Below, one piece after another: positions 51,675 to 63,225 of a stretch of DNA of 64,000 bases. The DNA comes from Rhizophagus irregularis (lineage: Eukaryota > Glomeromycota > Glomeromycetes > Glomerales > Glomeraceae). The DNA lies in the NCBI RefSeq assembly GCF_026210795.1, contig NC_089451.1, forward strand, positions 480,001-544,000, read 5' to 3'. The first letter of the stretch is position 1; every line of letters begins with the position of its first letter. The notes beneath the pieces are model-generated. The model made no database searches, was not told the DNA's origin, and was given only the letters and a program-made list of their open reading frames with translations. Made by a program: the position numbers and the translations under genes.

Positions 51675-52378
51675 AAAAAAATTACCCCACTCCCCACCTT
51701 AAATATTTTTAATATTATTTTTATTATTTAATATATTTTTAGAAAAGTTTTTTTTTTCTCTCTCTTTACGGATATTTTATACTATTTATCTGTTATAATA
51801 AAAAAAAATAAAATAAAAATTTTTTTTTAAAAAAAAATATATATATATACTCTTTTAAATTACAAAATGAAATAAAATAATATTAGTCATCAAAAAAAAA
51901 AAAAAAAATTTTTTTTTTTATTTATGGTTTTTATTATTAGGTAATAAATTCAAACGCACAGATCATAAAATGTCAAAAAAAATTAAAAATTTTTTTTTTC
52001 ACCCGGCTGTTTACGTGCTTTTTTTTTTTTTGTTAAAAAAAAAAAGGTGAAATGATGATCCTTTTTTATTTTTATTTTTTCTTTGTACTTAATTGATAAA
52101 ATATGTTTGGGTCACCTTTTTTAATTTTCGGGGGATATACCAAAGAAGGGTAAAAAAAAACTTTTTTTTCTCTCTTTTTAAAAATGATTGAATTGATTGT
52201 ATAAATACCGAATTTCTCCGTAAATTTCAAGTTACAATATGTGATATAATAAATATAATAAATATGTGATTGTGAAATTTTAAAGTAAAAATTTAGTGAT
52301 ATCGATTATCTAAAAAAATTGATAATCTTTGAATTTCATTTCAACTTACATGCCCATATTTGTTCATTATTATTTTGT

Positions 52379-52393
52379 GGGGGGGGGGGGGGG
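52379..52393 (+). repeat. 15-nt poly-G run
   Basis: Fifteen consecutive G in a region of almost pure A/T, downstream of both convergent genes. It may fold as a G-quadruplex or may be an assembly artefact. Confidence 0.7.
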
Positions 52394-52724
52394 AAGGTGA
52401 AAAAAAACCGAAAAAAAGAAAATCAAAAAAAGAAAATTGTAGCATAAACTTTTTTGATTATGATATACATTTTTTTACAGTGAATTTTTTTTTTATTAAT
52501 CCCGGAATATGTAGTGTTATAGTTAAAATACTGTAAATCACGAAATGGACAGCTATTTTCCTTCACATAATTCACATGACCAATTATACAATTTGATGAA
52601 CATACAAGTATTCTAAATGCGCAACCAATTCAATAAATTGCTCTTAATATTATCTATTAGGATACTTGAATGATTATATAATAAATGTAAATAAGCTAGT
52701 GGAAATGTTATTAAAAATGTCAAT

Positions 52725-54613
52725 TTAATCATTCTTCTTTGCAATTTCAGCTGCTTCTTCTAATTGTGATGCACGAGTAACCACAATAAACCTAAAAAAT
52801 GAAAGTAAATTGACATTATTAAGGTTTCATTGCATATATCATGAATTATTTATTATTTCTTTCCTTACCAACACAAGGAAATGTATAACAAAATCGAAAT
52901 GCCCAGGTTAAGTAATACCATGTAATTGTAATCTGTCAAAATGGTCATGAAAATCAAGGCCGTAAACAATAACCAGAAACAAATATTCATGGCCAATACA
53001 ACATTATTATTAAATCCGGGTGTAATCATAGATTCCATAACGTCAGCAACTACTGATGATGGTGACGAAGAGGTAGGTTGAATTAAAGTTTGTACATGAG
53101 AATTTGATAGTGTCACTTTTCCTTCTATTAATGTTAAATTATATATTAGTAAAATGTTCAGATATTAAAATAATAATAATAGGACAAGTAGAGTACCACC
53201 ATAAATATCGTCCCAACTTATTTCAATTTTGATTCTCTTTGGTGGACTTCCACTTTCATCATCCGAATAATATATCTCACCTTCTTGATCTACTTGATTT
53301 TCGAATTCAACTACTTTGGTCATTGCTTCCCTAATAGAGTCAATTGCTTCTTGTAATAATTTTTCTTCCTCATCACTTTTAATATTGTCATTATCAGTTT
53401 CAGTTGTTATAGAATACCCCAAACCTTTACGTAATTTCAAATTGTTCCAAGAACGTTTTATAGGATCCAATTTATCCGATACCTGTTTTAAATCACGTAT
53501 AAATGGTGACAATTCAGGTGCTACTCTAGAAATCGTGTTTATAAGATCTTCTTCACTTTCCGGAGTAGCTGGAGTTGACGTTTCTAGATCCTCATCGTCG
53601 TTGTCCTCAAGTTGTGGTTTTTCTTCTCTGACCTCTGTGACAATGACCCTATCAATTTTAGATTTATCTCCGGAATATTCATGAGCAATTACGAGATCTT
53701 TATCGTCAGGATCTACGGTTACCGCTTTGTTAATAGTCGAACTGTCATTCATGACAAGCGTAATAGTTGTTTTATCAACAGGAGTTTCGGTTATCGTCTC
53801 TTGTTTAGTAGTAGATTCTATATTCTTTTGTTCTTTAACATCATTTTCAGAAGATTTCTTTGTTTCAATAGAACGGACATCCATACCTTCAGAAATTTTA
53901 TCTTTGTTTTCTTTGAATGTAATGGTTTCAATCAAAGTTTGATCTGGTGAAACTTTATTAACTTCTTTTTTGGTAATAGCTGTATCAGTAGAAGTTATTT
54001 CTTTTGTTTCAAGATTTTGAACCGTAAATTTATCAGTTTCCAAAGACTTTACTGTTGTTTCGTTATTATTATTTTCGGTTCGACTCGTTGATTCGAATGT
54101 TGTTTTTTCAAAAGGAGTTTCAACAATAGTATTATCAATCTGTACAGTTTCAACAGTTTCATTGGTTTCATTAGTTTCATCATCTAAATTTGATTTTTCA
54201 GTTGTTTTAGAGATTGAAACATGATCAAGGGTAATATCTTTAGTAATCTTTTCTTTACTTCCAGTTACGGATAATACAGTATTAGTTATTGTCTTAATCT
54301 GATCATTATTATCAAGTTCAAGAACTTGTTTCTCAACAGAACCTCCAATATTTAGTTTTTTACTATCAGAATTTGAAGACTTTTCATCTTTTTCAGACTC
54401 ATTTTCTTTAATATTATTATTATCTATCATAGTGATAACATTTTCGGTGTTCTCGTCATTTAATGCAACTCCAACTTCACGTTTTACATCCTTATTTTCT
54501 TTGACGATTTCAGAAACAACTGCTAGTTCAGGTAAGGTATTAACAACTTTTTCCTCAGTTTCCAAATCTTTTCCTCCTCTCTCTTGGTCATTTTTTTGAA
54601 GTTCATGCTCCAT
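52725..54613 (-). CDS. Pkr1-type V-ATPase assembly protein with long acidic N-terminus
   Basis: Exons 53197-54613, 52869-53124, 52725-52791 give 579 residues in one frame. The last ~110 residues match Pkr1: DVMESMITPGFNNNVVLAMN, a first membrane segment (ICFWLLFTALIFMTIL), a second (VLLNLGISILLYISLCWFIVV) with the WFI signature, then a Lys/Glu-rich tail. Yeast Pkr1 is an ER membrane protein of about 120 residues that helps assemble the V-ATPase Vo sector. Here residues 1-472 are a hydrophilic, Thr/Glu/Lys-rich stretch with many TxxE/T-I-x-K motifs, ending in an acidic patch and PPKRIKIEISWDDIYG. The start ATG at 54613 is clear. The intron between extension and Pkr1 part (donor at 53196, acceptor at 53125) is short and keeps phase; without it the extension would end in a hydrophobic stop. 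Alternative promoters giving a short Pkr1 alone are possible, though no ATG opens the Pkr1 exon. Confidence 0.75.
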
Positions 54614-55436
54614 AATTAATTATATTTTTACTGCTTTTTTTAAAAAAAAATTGCTAGTTAAATAGCAGTAATACACCTTTTGGCGTCGCGTACTTAAATG
54701 AAAGTCTATCCATTATTAACATATTACGTCACTATACAAACTGATGTAAGTTTCTCGAGTCGAGATCCTCTAGCCATAAAAATACGTTAATGTATAATAA
54801 TTAAGCCTCATCTATTTTATATATATAAAAATATTAGTAAAATTATGAATATAATTAAGAATAAATGTGTATCTTGCCCCTGTATGAGGCTTAAATCTCA
54901 CATTCTGTAATAAAAATTTGCATTTTTGCCTGTTAAATCACATGATGTATTTAATACTAGCCAGAATTAAATGATCTGCATAAAAAAAATATCATTTTTT
55001 TTAGATTTGATGATATATATAATTTTGTGGTGCAATTAATATTTTTATTGTTCTGCATGGATTGAATCAAATCATTTTAAAAATTAGAGACAGATTTGAA
55101 ATTCAATTTAAGATTTGATTTGAATTTGAGATTTGATTCTGTTTTAAAATTCAATTTGAATTTGAGACTTATTCAGGTTTGAGATTTTTGAGAATCAATT
55201 CAAGAAATTTGATTCAAATTAATTTCAAGTTTGTGATTCAATTTGAATATAAAATTTTAATTCAAATTAATGTTCTGCAAATGATTTGTATTAATTCAGG
55301 TTTGATTCAAATTTAATGCACTCTGTGCGACGACTGAAATTTCTCATATATACCCTCGATCCCAAATTTAAAAGTTCACACACTGCACTTTGAGCCAATA
55401 GCATTTCGTAATAGCATTTCGTATAAAAGCCGAAAA
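54614..55436. other. Divergent intergenic region with TTTGAATT-type repeats
   Basis: From about 55075 to 55320 there are many degenerate copies of GATTTGAATTTGAGATT / AATTCAAATT. A CCAAT motif (55394-55398) and TATAAAAG (55422-55429) lie close to the Crinkler start; the TATA-like word is only 7 bp from the ATG, so it cannot serve as a normal TATA box for that start. No gene is seen. Confidence 0.45.
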
Positions 55437-57458
55437 ATGTCTATCACTTTATTCTGTCTGGTCAAGGGTGATACGATTGCAAGCGCTTTTTCTGTTAAAA
55501 TAAATAGAGACGAATCTATTAGCAATCTCAAGGACGCTATTAAGGAAAAAAATCAAAATGACTTTGCTGGTGTAGACGCAAAAAGGCTCAAGCTATGGAA
55601 GGTGGAAATTGCTAGCGATCACCTTGACGATCGGTTGAAGAATCTCACATTAAATGACAGTAACGAGTTGCTAGCAATGGATGAAATTGGAGAGTAGTGG
55701 ACCGATGATCCACCCAAGAAGCATATTAATGTCTTAGTCGAATCACCTATGTCGATCGCCGCTTCGAGCCGTGAACAGGCGGATAAAGATAAAAAATCCG
55801 TATATGGTATGCTTTTACGATTCGTATTCACTGCCATATTTTCCAATAATGCGAACACTTATTTAACCTTGTGCCTTTTTTTGCTTCTTCTTTTCATCGA
55901 ACAATGCATTTACGTTATGGTAGGGCAACCACCTTTCAGTAAGTAAATTTATTATTCTTTTCCATATTCGCAGTAATATTGAATATTCAAAACTTATACT
56001 ACTATTTGGTCTTTAATGTTGCTATTTTTCGTAGAGTCTTCTAAGCGACAGCATTTGGATGAAGAAGGTTAGCAATATAGCATATGACTGTTTTTTGAAG
56101 TTTGTTGTCTTACATTTCTAATCTTTTCAGAGCAGGAAAAATCCGTGAAGAAGATGAAGCAATATCCATCCACATCATCTATACTCCTCAGTAATTTACG
56201 TAAATATCAAGCTAAGGAACGTGCGTTACTTATCGGCCGCCCTTATGATTGTGTTAGCACCCCATTGGTATTATATAATTCTGTTTTTTCTGATTTTAAG
56301 AGAGACTATAACACAGAAAATCTACCTATGAATAAAGAACACAATCGATGGACCCTCGAAACTATAGAACTTATGGCAGATTTTTACATGGACGAGAATG
56401 GTCGTCAGAAAGTGTTCCATGAACAACTTCGCATATTATTTGGTCAAGAAGTAACTGAAGACCAACTTGAAGATAAATCTTCAAATGATGGAGTTTTAAA
56501 TTTTTGTACACGTAATTTATTATACCTCCTCATCGGAATAAAAAACGAAATTGACGCTGGATATGATCCAGTTGTTTGGGCGGCCGATTCATATGCGAAG
56601 TATTATACTCAAAGTAAGAATCATAAATTTCTCAGTGGGTGCAACATGCCATGCTTCATCATAGCTTTAGCTGGGCCTTGGATAAGTGTATTAGGGGCTG
56701 TTTATGTCGAGAAGCCAGTTATTGAGCCTCTAACAGCTTTTGAACCGCTCATCCATGTTAATGACCTAACCCACTTTGAGAAAATTGCACGACTTTTTAA
56801 GGCTTTACACTTGGGAAGTGATAGTCTGAAGAATTATTATGACTCACTGCCATATACTACAGTAAATAACGAAGATTCCCAACGGTATTACCCCTGCCTT
56901 CGCGAAGTCGAAAATGTTGGAGAATTCTTTTATACAGAGAAATTTAATGATAAACTTCTTTGGAGGGCTGAAACGAAGAAAGGTTGTCGACAAATTATTG
57001 TTAAGTATACGCACAGGTACAACAAAAACGCACACGAATTGTGCTCTAATATTGGAAAAGCTCCGGGACTATTACACGTTGGAACGACATGTGGATTTTA
57101 TTATGTGGTTATGGAATATATCGAGGGTGTGAAATTACGTGATTGTTTTTTGAGTCGTTCTGAGTATGATAAAATTTTCAAAGATATTGAGGAGGCTATT
57201 TCACTTCTACATTTGAATGATATTGTTTTTGCAGACCTCCGTGGATCTAACATTTTGGTTATCAAAGATGAAAATAAAGAGTGTCGTGGGATGTTAGTAG
57301 ATTTTGATTGGGCTGGCACGAATAATGTGGATAGCTATCCGCCTTTCATGAATCCTAGTATTAATTGGCCAACTGGAGCTCAAGATAGGATGCCATTAAA
57401 GATGGAACATGATATATATTGGCTGAATTACTTGAAAAAGCTCTATTGCCCAGTTTAA
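55437..57458 (+). pseudogene. Crinkler (CRN) protein with kinase-like C-terminus, one internal stop
   Basis: Exons 55437-55806, 55924-55938 (15 nt), 56035-56067, 56131-57458, in phase, total 582 codons. The N-terminus (MSITLFCLVKG ... LKDAIKEKNQNDFAGVDA ... KLWKVEI) is the ubiquitin-like Crinkler header, known from oomycetes and expanded in arbuscular mycorrhizal fungi; many CRNs act as host-nucleus effectors or in inter-microbial conflict. A linker with SSKRQHLDEE leads to a kinase-like domain: YYVVMEYIEG (hinge), FADLRGSNILV (catalytic loop, with His-Arg-Asp replaced by Phe-Ala-Asp) and LVDFDWAG (DFG replaced by DFD). A TAG at 55695-55697 falls just before WTDDPPKKH, where relatives usually have an aromatic residue. 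Everything else is open, so this is a very young pseudogene, a readthrough case, or a sequencing error. Confidence 0.8.
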
Positions 57459-58252
57459 TCAATTAATCATTTACGTAGTGATAAGTTCAAGCTTATTGTT
57501 TATTTTATCTTCATTTTTCTATTTCACAAGGAGAAATTTATGTAAATCTACTGCTTATGTCGGAATATCCTTATTTCATTAATAAAGTACAAATAATAAT
57601 GTTTGCTTTTAATCAGTGTGTGCATGTATACAGTATGACATGGGAATAATAAAAAAAGTTCATTACTCTACCTTTTCACATGCAGAATCTAGTTGGTGAA
57701 AAAATATCAGTTTATGGAAGTAATGGAGAAAATGGAAATCAGAATTTAATATGCTAACTTAAATATGCTTTTACAATTGAAGTAACTGTTGAAATACCTC
57801 TTTTATCTGAATAAATTAATAATAATGATACTAATTTTGATATTAAATTAGGGCGATTTTAATGCCAACCGGCGGTAAAATTCACCGCATCACGTGATAT
57901 GTCGAAAAATTCTGTAATTTTAGTATTATAAAAATTTACAATAAATACAATTATCTTATTAAACATGTGTAGAACCTTTTTTTTTGAAATTTTATTATAA
58001 ATGAATGAAACTGAATTTAAATTGATAAAACCCTATGTTTGCTACATTTTTTTCATGTATTAAAACCCTATGTTCGTTACATTATTTTTATGTATACTAA
58101 TTATACCAATATATATATATAATTTCATGCCTGCTTGATATCTCTTTGGCACTTTTGATTGTTTTTTTACATGGAGCATCTTGAATCTTAATAACATAAA
58201 GGTCTGTAATTTTATCAATTGAACATTGAAATTTATAATTATGCATTATGAA
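57459..58252. other. AT-rich interval, no gene
   Basis: The 3-prime flank of the Crinkler gene. Near 57851-57900 a TAGGGCGATTTTAATGCC stretch, a GCGGTAAAATTCACCGC inverted repeat and TCACGTGA suggest a transposon remnant. Nothing else is recognisable. Confidence 0.4.
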
Positions 58253-59420
58253 TAAAGCTCTAAACAGTTCAGGCTAAACTGAAAAACCAATCTGAAACTG
58301 GCTCAAAATTCAGTTCAGTTTTGTTCAGGTATTAGAAGCAAAAAACTGGTAGTTCAGTTCAGTTTAATCCAATTTTTTATAAAAAGTGAAAAATTGAATA
58401 ACTGGTGATTAAGTGATCATACAAAGTTAAGCTATATATCATTGGATTCCTCTCAACAGAGATGTATCAAATGGTGGTATGATCATGTCTCTAAAATCAA
58501 TGGATCACAAGTTAACTTACACTAAGTGATTAATAAAAAATTAGCATTAGAAAGTTATTTATTAATACTAGATAGAGACATGATCTTAGCACCATTTGAT
58601 GCATCTCAGTGAAATGAATCCAATGTATTAATTCATTCATATATGATTACTGGATGGCAAATAATGTAAAGTTTTGCATTTTTTAAGATTTTTGAGCATT
58701 AAAAATTAAAATTCTGATACATGAATTTATTCATTATCCAATGGTTATATAAATATAAATTAGGACTCATTGGATTTAACTTATTAAGACAAGTCAAATG
58801 GTGGTAAGATCACATCTCTAGCATAGATAGATTCTAGCTTGCTAATGCCAATTTTTTATAAATCATATAGCATGAGTTAACTTATAATCTATCAATGCTA
58901 GAAACACCATTTGACTTGTCTTAATGAGACAAATCCAATGATTCCTAATTTATATTTGTATAACTATTAAATGGCAAGTAAATGCATGTATCAAAATTTT
59001 AATTTTTAATACTCAAAATTTTTAAAAAAATGCAAACTTTATATTATTCGCCATCCAGTAATAGTATATAGATGAATTAATATTCATTGAATTCGTTTCA
59101 CTGAAACGCATTAAATGGTGTTAAGATCATGTCTCTAGCATTGATAGATAGCTTATTTTTTATAAATAATTTAATGTGAGTTAACTTGTAATCTATTAAT
59201 GCTAAAAATGTAATTTTACCACTATTTAATACATCTTGTCAAGAGAAATCTAACAATATATGGCTCAATTTTATATGATTACTAGATGAAATTTTTGCAT
59301 TTTTATAAAAATCAGATTAAACCAAACTGAACTATCAGTTTTTCAGTTCAATTCTTATGGATTTTGGCTCTAATCTGAACCGTTTATAATCTGGATCAAA
59401 CTGACCCATTTGAAGCTTTA
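58253..59420. mobile_element. Fold-back hAT-like element
   Basis: 1168 bp bounded by TAAAGCTCTAAACAGTTCAG (left) and, read inward from the right, TAAAGCTTCAAATGGGTCAG. The flanking 8-mers ATTATGAA and ATTATAAA match at 7 of 8, fitting a hAT target duplication. The two halves are inverted copies of each other over roughly 560 bp around a centre near 58845, so the whole element is a giant imperfect hairpin. Inside, a ~45-bp motif (CAAATGGTGGTAAGATCACATCTCTAGCAT type) occurs repeatedly on both strands. No transposase is present. Confidence 0.65.
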
Positions 59421-60512
59421 ATTATAAATAAATTTACTTTCAAAAATTATGTTTTGCATGATTTAAACATTTCATTTTATTTTACTTATGATCTGTTATT
59501 TAGGAATTTTTCCATTTCTTCCTATATTATGGTACAGCTAATTATTTTAAAAACTATAATTTAGTCAATTTTTAATTTAAACTGCTTTTTGATGCACTTT
59601 TGATCTTATACTTATATAAGTATCATATTCTAGATTTATACAATATAAACTCTATCTACCCTTTCTGCAATTACACCAGAAATGTCTTTCCATTTATGAC
59701 TTCTTATATAGTAGATTTTTCAACTTCTCCTGCAAAGTTTAAATTTCTCTTGTACTTAGAGATCTTTAAGATGAATCTTTAAAAAAAACTTGAAAAAGTT
59801 TGCAAATGTGATTATTTCAAGCTGCATTTACTGGACTTATTCAACCTATTTTCCATTTGAAATCTTTTTAATTTATAGCTTCCTGCTTCTACTTATTCCC
59901 AATATTTTCAATCTTATTTATGGCTTTATCTCTAAAAATTTGATCAATATTTTTTTTATCTTCTTTTCAATTAAGATATCTTTAAATATTATTTATTTTA
60001 CTGTAGCTTATTCCATTTTCAATATTATATCTATAAGAACATTTGGTCACTATACTGCAATACTAGTTGACCTAGAACTTACTTTTAGATTAAACTATAT
60101 AAAGGTTTTTAGATATAGATTTTAGATTAGTATTTTATTTTATAAATTATTTTCCTTTTACTTGTATTATTTTTGAAATTATAAATAAAGTTTAATGTAT
60201 TGCTATTTTAACTTTGATTTATTTTGATTTATTTAATTTATTTATTTTATCTGTTATAATTATTTTATTTTATTTTATTTTATTTTTTTTGATGATATAT
60301 GCTTTATTATATTAAGTTTATATATCATACAAACAAATTATCATGAGCTATATCCATCCAGAAAGATGCAATCATCAAAAAATATAATTATTTTATTTAA
60401 TTTATTTTAATATTATATTTATTTTGTTAGTTATTTTTATTTTTAATTCTTATTACTGTATATAGTATCCCCTTGTAATAGTATTTTCTTCAAATAGTAC
60501 CGAAGTATTATT
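59421..60512. other. AT-rich interval, no gene
   Basis: The short ORFs at 59600 and 59790 are rich in Ile/Phe/Tyr from AT composition and carry no recognisable domain. Nothing else was found. Confidence 0.45.
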
Positions 60513-61590
60513 TAGAGTTCTGAATAGGTCAGGTTAGGTCAGGTTAATTGATAAACCTGACCTAAAATTTTTTTTCAGGTCAGGTCAGGTCAGGCTATAT
60601 CAGGTTATCTGTTTGACCTGACCTGAACTGAAACCTGAAAATTTTCAGGATTTTTATTAATATATCAAAAAAAATGGTGCAAACCATTTTTTTTGAAAAT
60701 ATTGCGATTCACTTTTTTATATTAAAATCGTATAAAAAGGTGAATCGCAATATCGCAACTAACTTTTTTTATATAAAATCAATATAAAAAAGTGAATTCC
60801 GATATCGCAATTCACTTTTTATATATAAAATCAATATAAAAAAGTGAATTCCGATACCGCAATTCACTTTTATATATAAAATCAATATAAAAAAGTGAAT
60901 TCCGATACCGCAATTCACTTTTTATATATAAAATCAATATAAAAAAGTGAATTCCGATACCGCAATTCACTTTTTATATATAAAATCAATATAAAAAAGT
61001 GAATTCCGATACCGCAATTCACTTTTTATATATAAAATCAATATAAAAAAGTGAATTCCGATACCGCAATTCACTTTTTATATATAAAATCAATATAAAA
61101 AAGTGAATTCCGATACCGCAATTCACTTTTTATATATAAAATCAATATAAAAAAGTGAATTCCGATACCGCAATTCACTTTTTATATATAAAATCAATAT
61201 AAAAAAGTGAATTCCGATACCGCAATTCACTTTTTATATATAAAATCAATATAAAAAAGTGAATTCCGATACCGCAATTCACTTTTTATATATAAAATCA
61301 ATATAAAAAAGTGAATCCCAATATCGCAACTCACTTTTATTATATAAAATCAATATAAAAGTGAATCCCAATATCGCAACTCACTTTTATTATATAAATC
61401 AATATAAAAAGTGAATTATAATACCATCACATATATTATATAAAATCATAGTTTCAGGTCAACAGGTCATTCAGGTTATATTGATGTTACAACCTGAACT
61501 GATGCTGAATTGCAATTGCTAAACCTAACCTGATAAATTCAGGTCAACCTGTCAGGTTACCTGAATTTGGTCAATCTGTTTGGAATTCTA
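60513..61590. mobile_element. hAT-like element carrying a hairpin satellite
   Basis: Perfect 8-bp direct repeats GTATTATT lie at 60505-60512 and 61591-61598. The ends are TAGAGTTCTGAA (left) and TAGAATTCCAAA (right, read inward). Next to each end are clusters of GGTCAGG/CCTGACC words, hAT-style subterminal repeats. The middle (about 60690-61430) is a tandem satellite, listed separately. No coding capacity is left, so it is non-autonomous. Confidence 0.75.
60690..61430. repeat. 51-52-bp hairpin satellite, about 14 copies
   Basis: Units read AAAAAAGTGAATTCCGATACCGC then AATTCACTTTTTATATATAAAATCAATAT. Each unit is itself an inverted repeat (AAAAGTGAATT against AATTCACTTTT around CCGATACCGC). 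The central nine or ten units are almost identical and the outer ones diverge (CAATATCGCAACT variants), the pattern expected from unequal exchange. The array is not a CRISPR: there are no variable spacers. Confidence 0.9.
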
Positions 61591-62301
61591 GTATTATTCA
61601 AATTTACATTCGGGTATTTTTGAAAAATATTCCAGTACTACCATATATAGCAGGCCACAGTATCCTGGTATCTTAAGTGCAAAATCAGGGATTTGATCCT
61701 ATACCCCAGGTACTAAATAAAACTTAAAAATTCCATTTTTTGTGAATATTTCAAGATCTACTAGTCCAATATGAGTGATCATTTTTTTATTTTGAAGAGC
61801 TCAATGAGAGCTATCAAACAAAAAAAAAGATAGCTCAAATCTGATTACTAGATCATGAGATAATTGTAAAATATTTCTCCAAATATTATACAATTCTATA
61901 AAATTTTTTAATAGGGAAGTACTATACATAGTGCTGCCTATTACATCACTACCACCCAAATTATTTTGGACTGCCGTAATTATAAGTAAAATCCCAAATT
62001 CAATTATGGCATCCCAAATTATTTTGGCAATTTACATAGTAAATTATATATAAACCGAATGAATTATGGCATCCCAAATTATAATTAGGCATCCCAAAAT
62101 AATTTGGACAGTACGTATACAGTATGCGCCTACGATATATGGTAATCAAAATTCAATTTTTGAATAGTATTAAAATACTAATCATATTCTAATTTAAAAT
62201 TAATCAAAATTAATGTATTGATTTATTTAATTGTAATAAAATCAAATATACCTTGGCCTTTTTTTAATATAACTTCTTTTAATAATACTCTTCTTTTTTT
62301 A
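61591..62301. other. Interval with CCCAAATTATTTTGG inverted repeats
   Basis: GGCATCCCAAATTATTTTGG and its relatives occur several times on both strands between 61955 and 62105, probably a decayed inverted-repeat element near 61915-62115. No gene is seen. Confidence 0.35.
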
Positions 62302-62584
62302 TAGTATTCCTCTAGATACTACTCAATCAGGATCCCGTTTACTTATAATAAAGGTCATCGTAGAAAATTGGCCCTTTACTAATAGTTTTTACCTTACTTT
62401 TTTCTTAAATTCTATTGGTTAATTAGCTAAAAAGGAAAAAAATCATAACAAGTAACATAAAATTTCCTTTTATAGTAGGATTTGCAAAGAATTTTATATA
62501 TGAATTTTATCTTAAAAGCTAGAGACTTATCTTATAAATAAGCGGTCCCTATTCAATCTAAATGAACTTTCTTCGAATAGTACT
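62302..62584. mobile_element. Degenerate inverted-repeat element
   Basis: The left end (AGTATTCCTC ... AATCAGGATCCCGTTTACTTATAA) and the right end read inward (AGTACTATTCG ... AATAGGGACCGCTTATTTATAA) align over about 50 bp with gaps. No coding sequence lies between them. The superfamily is unknown. Confidence 0.4.
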
Positions 62585-62942
62585 TCAAGTATTATATAAA
62601 ATTACAATAAATTACCAAATTTCTTTAAAAATGCTTGGTAATTTTCATATTGCATGAAAGTTATAAATTTCTGATGAAATCATTCTATTTAAAAGCTAGT
62701 CTATTGTAAATTTTAAATTTTAAATAAAAAAAGAATATTTTATAGTATGGAAAAAATTGTTTAATTGTTAATTATGATAGCTTTTTTAGAATTATTTTGT
62801 ATATTTATTTACATAGATAGGTTTTAGAATGTTAAATAACATTTTTAATTACATTTTTAAAAATTACAATTGATTAGCTTTCAAATAAAAAAAAATTATT
62901 AAATCTATTAAAAATTAATAGACTTTTGTATATCTAAAAAAA

Positions 62943-63225
62943 TAGGGCTTCAATCGGTTCAGTTCGGTACAGTTTTTGCCAAAACTGAAACCAAACTGAA
63001 CTGATCGGTAACGGTATTGCTAATTACCGAAACTGATCGGTTTCGGTAATCATAAATACTATTACCAACCGGTAATTACCGAAAACTGAACCGATTTACC
63101 GATTCATTATCGGTTCAGTTTTAAAAACGTTTCGCAACGTTTTTATTAAATTATCAAAAAAAAAATGTTGTGAAACATTTTTTTAAATAAATTAATTGCC
63201 AATTGATATGATCGGTATGAAGCTA
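62943..63225. mobile_element. Short hAT-like MITE
   Basis: The ends are TAGGGCTTCAATCGG (left) and TAGCTTCATACCGATC (right, read inward), flanked by TAAAAAAA and TAAAAATT, a six-of-eight match. The interior is packed with CGGTTCAGTT and GGTAATTACCG words on both strands, resembling hAT subterminal motifs. There is no coding sequence. Confidence 0.5.

Larger units (their letters stand above)
50646..52724. other. Convergent 3-prime interval with palindrome and homopolymers
   Basis: This lies between the ends of the eIF4E-domain gene (+) and the Pkr1-domain gene (-). No gene was recognised. It includes TA runs (51018-51041), a 22-bp perfect palindrome at 51653-51674, and a 15-G run at 52379-52393. 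Confidence 0.5.

Noticed and set aside
53316-53950. Plus-strand ORFs opposite the Pkr1-domain gene
   Set aside because: Shadows of the long minus-strand coding exon.
55422-55429. TATAAAAG as TATA box of the Crinkler gene
   Set aside because: It lies only 7 bp from the ATG, too close for a transcription start in between.
59600-60125. Two adjacent plus-strand ORFs rich in Phe, Ile and Tyr
   Set aside because: Residue bias follows AT content; no domain, no conserved motif, no splice continuity.
60690-61430. CRISPR-like regular repeats
   Set aside because: The units abut as a satellite with no unique spacers, in a eukaryotic transposon. It is not a CRISPR.
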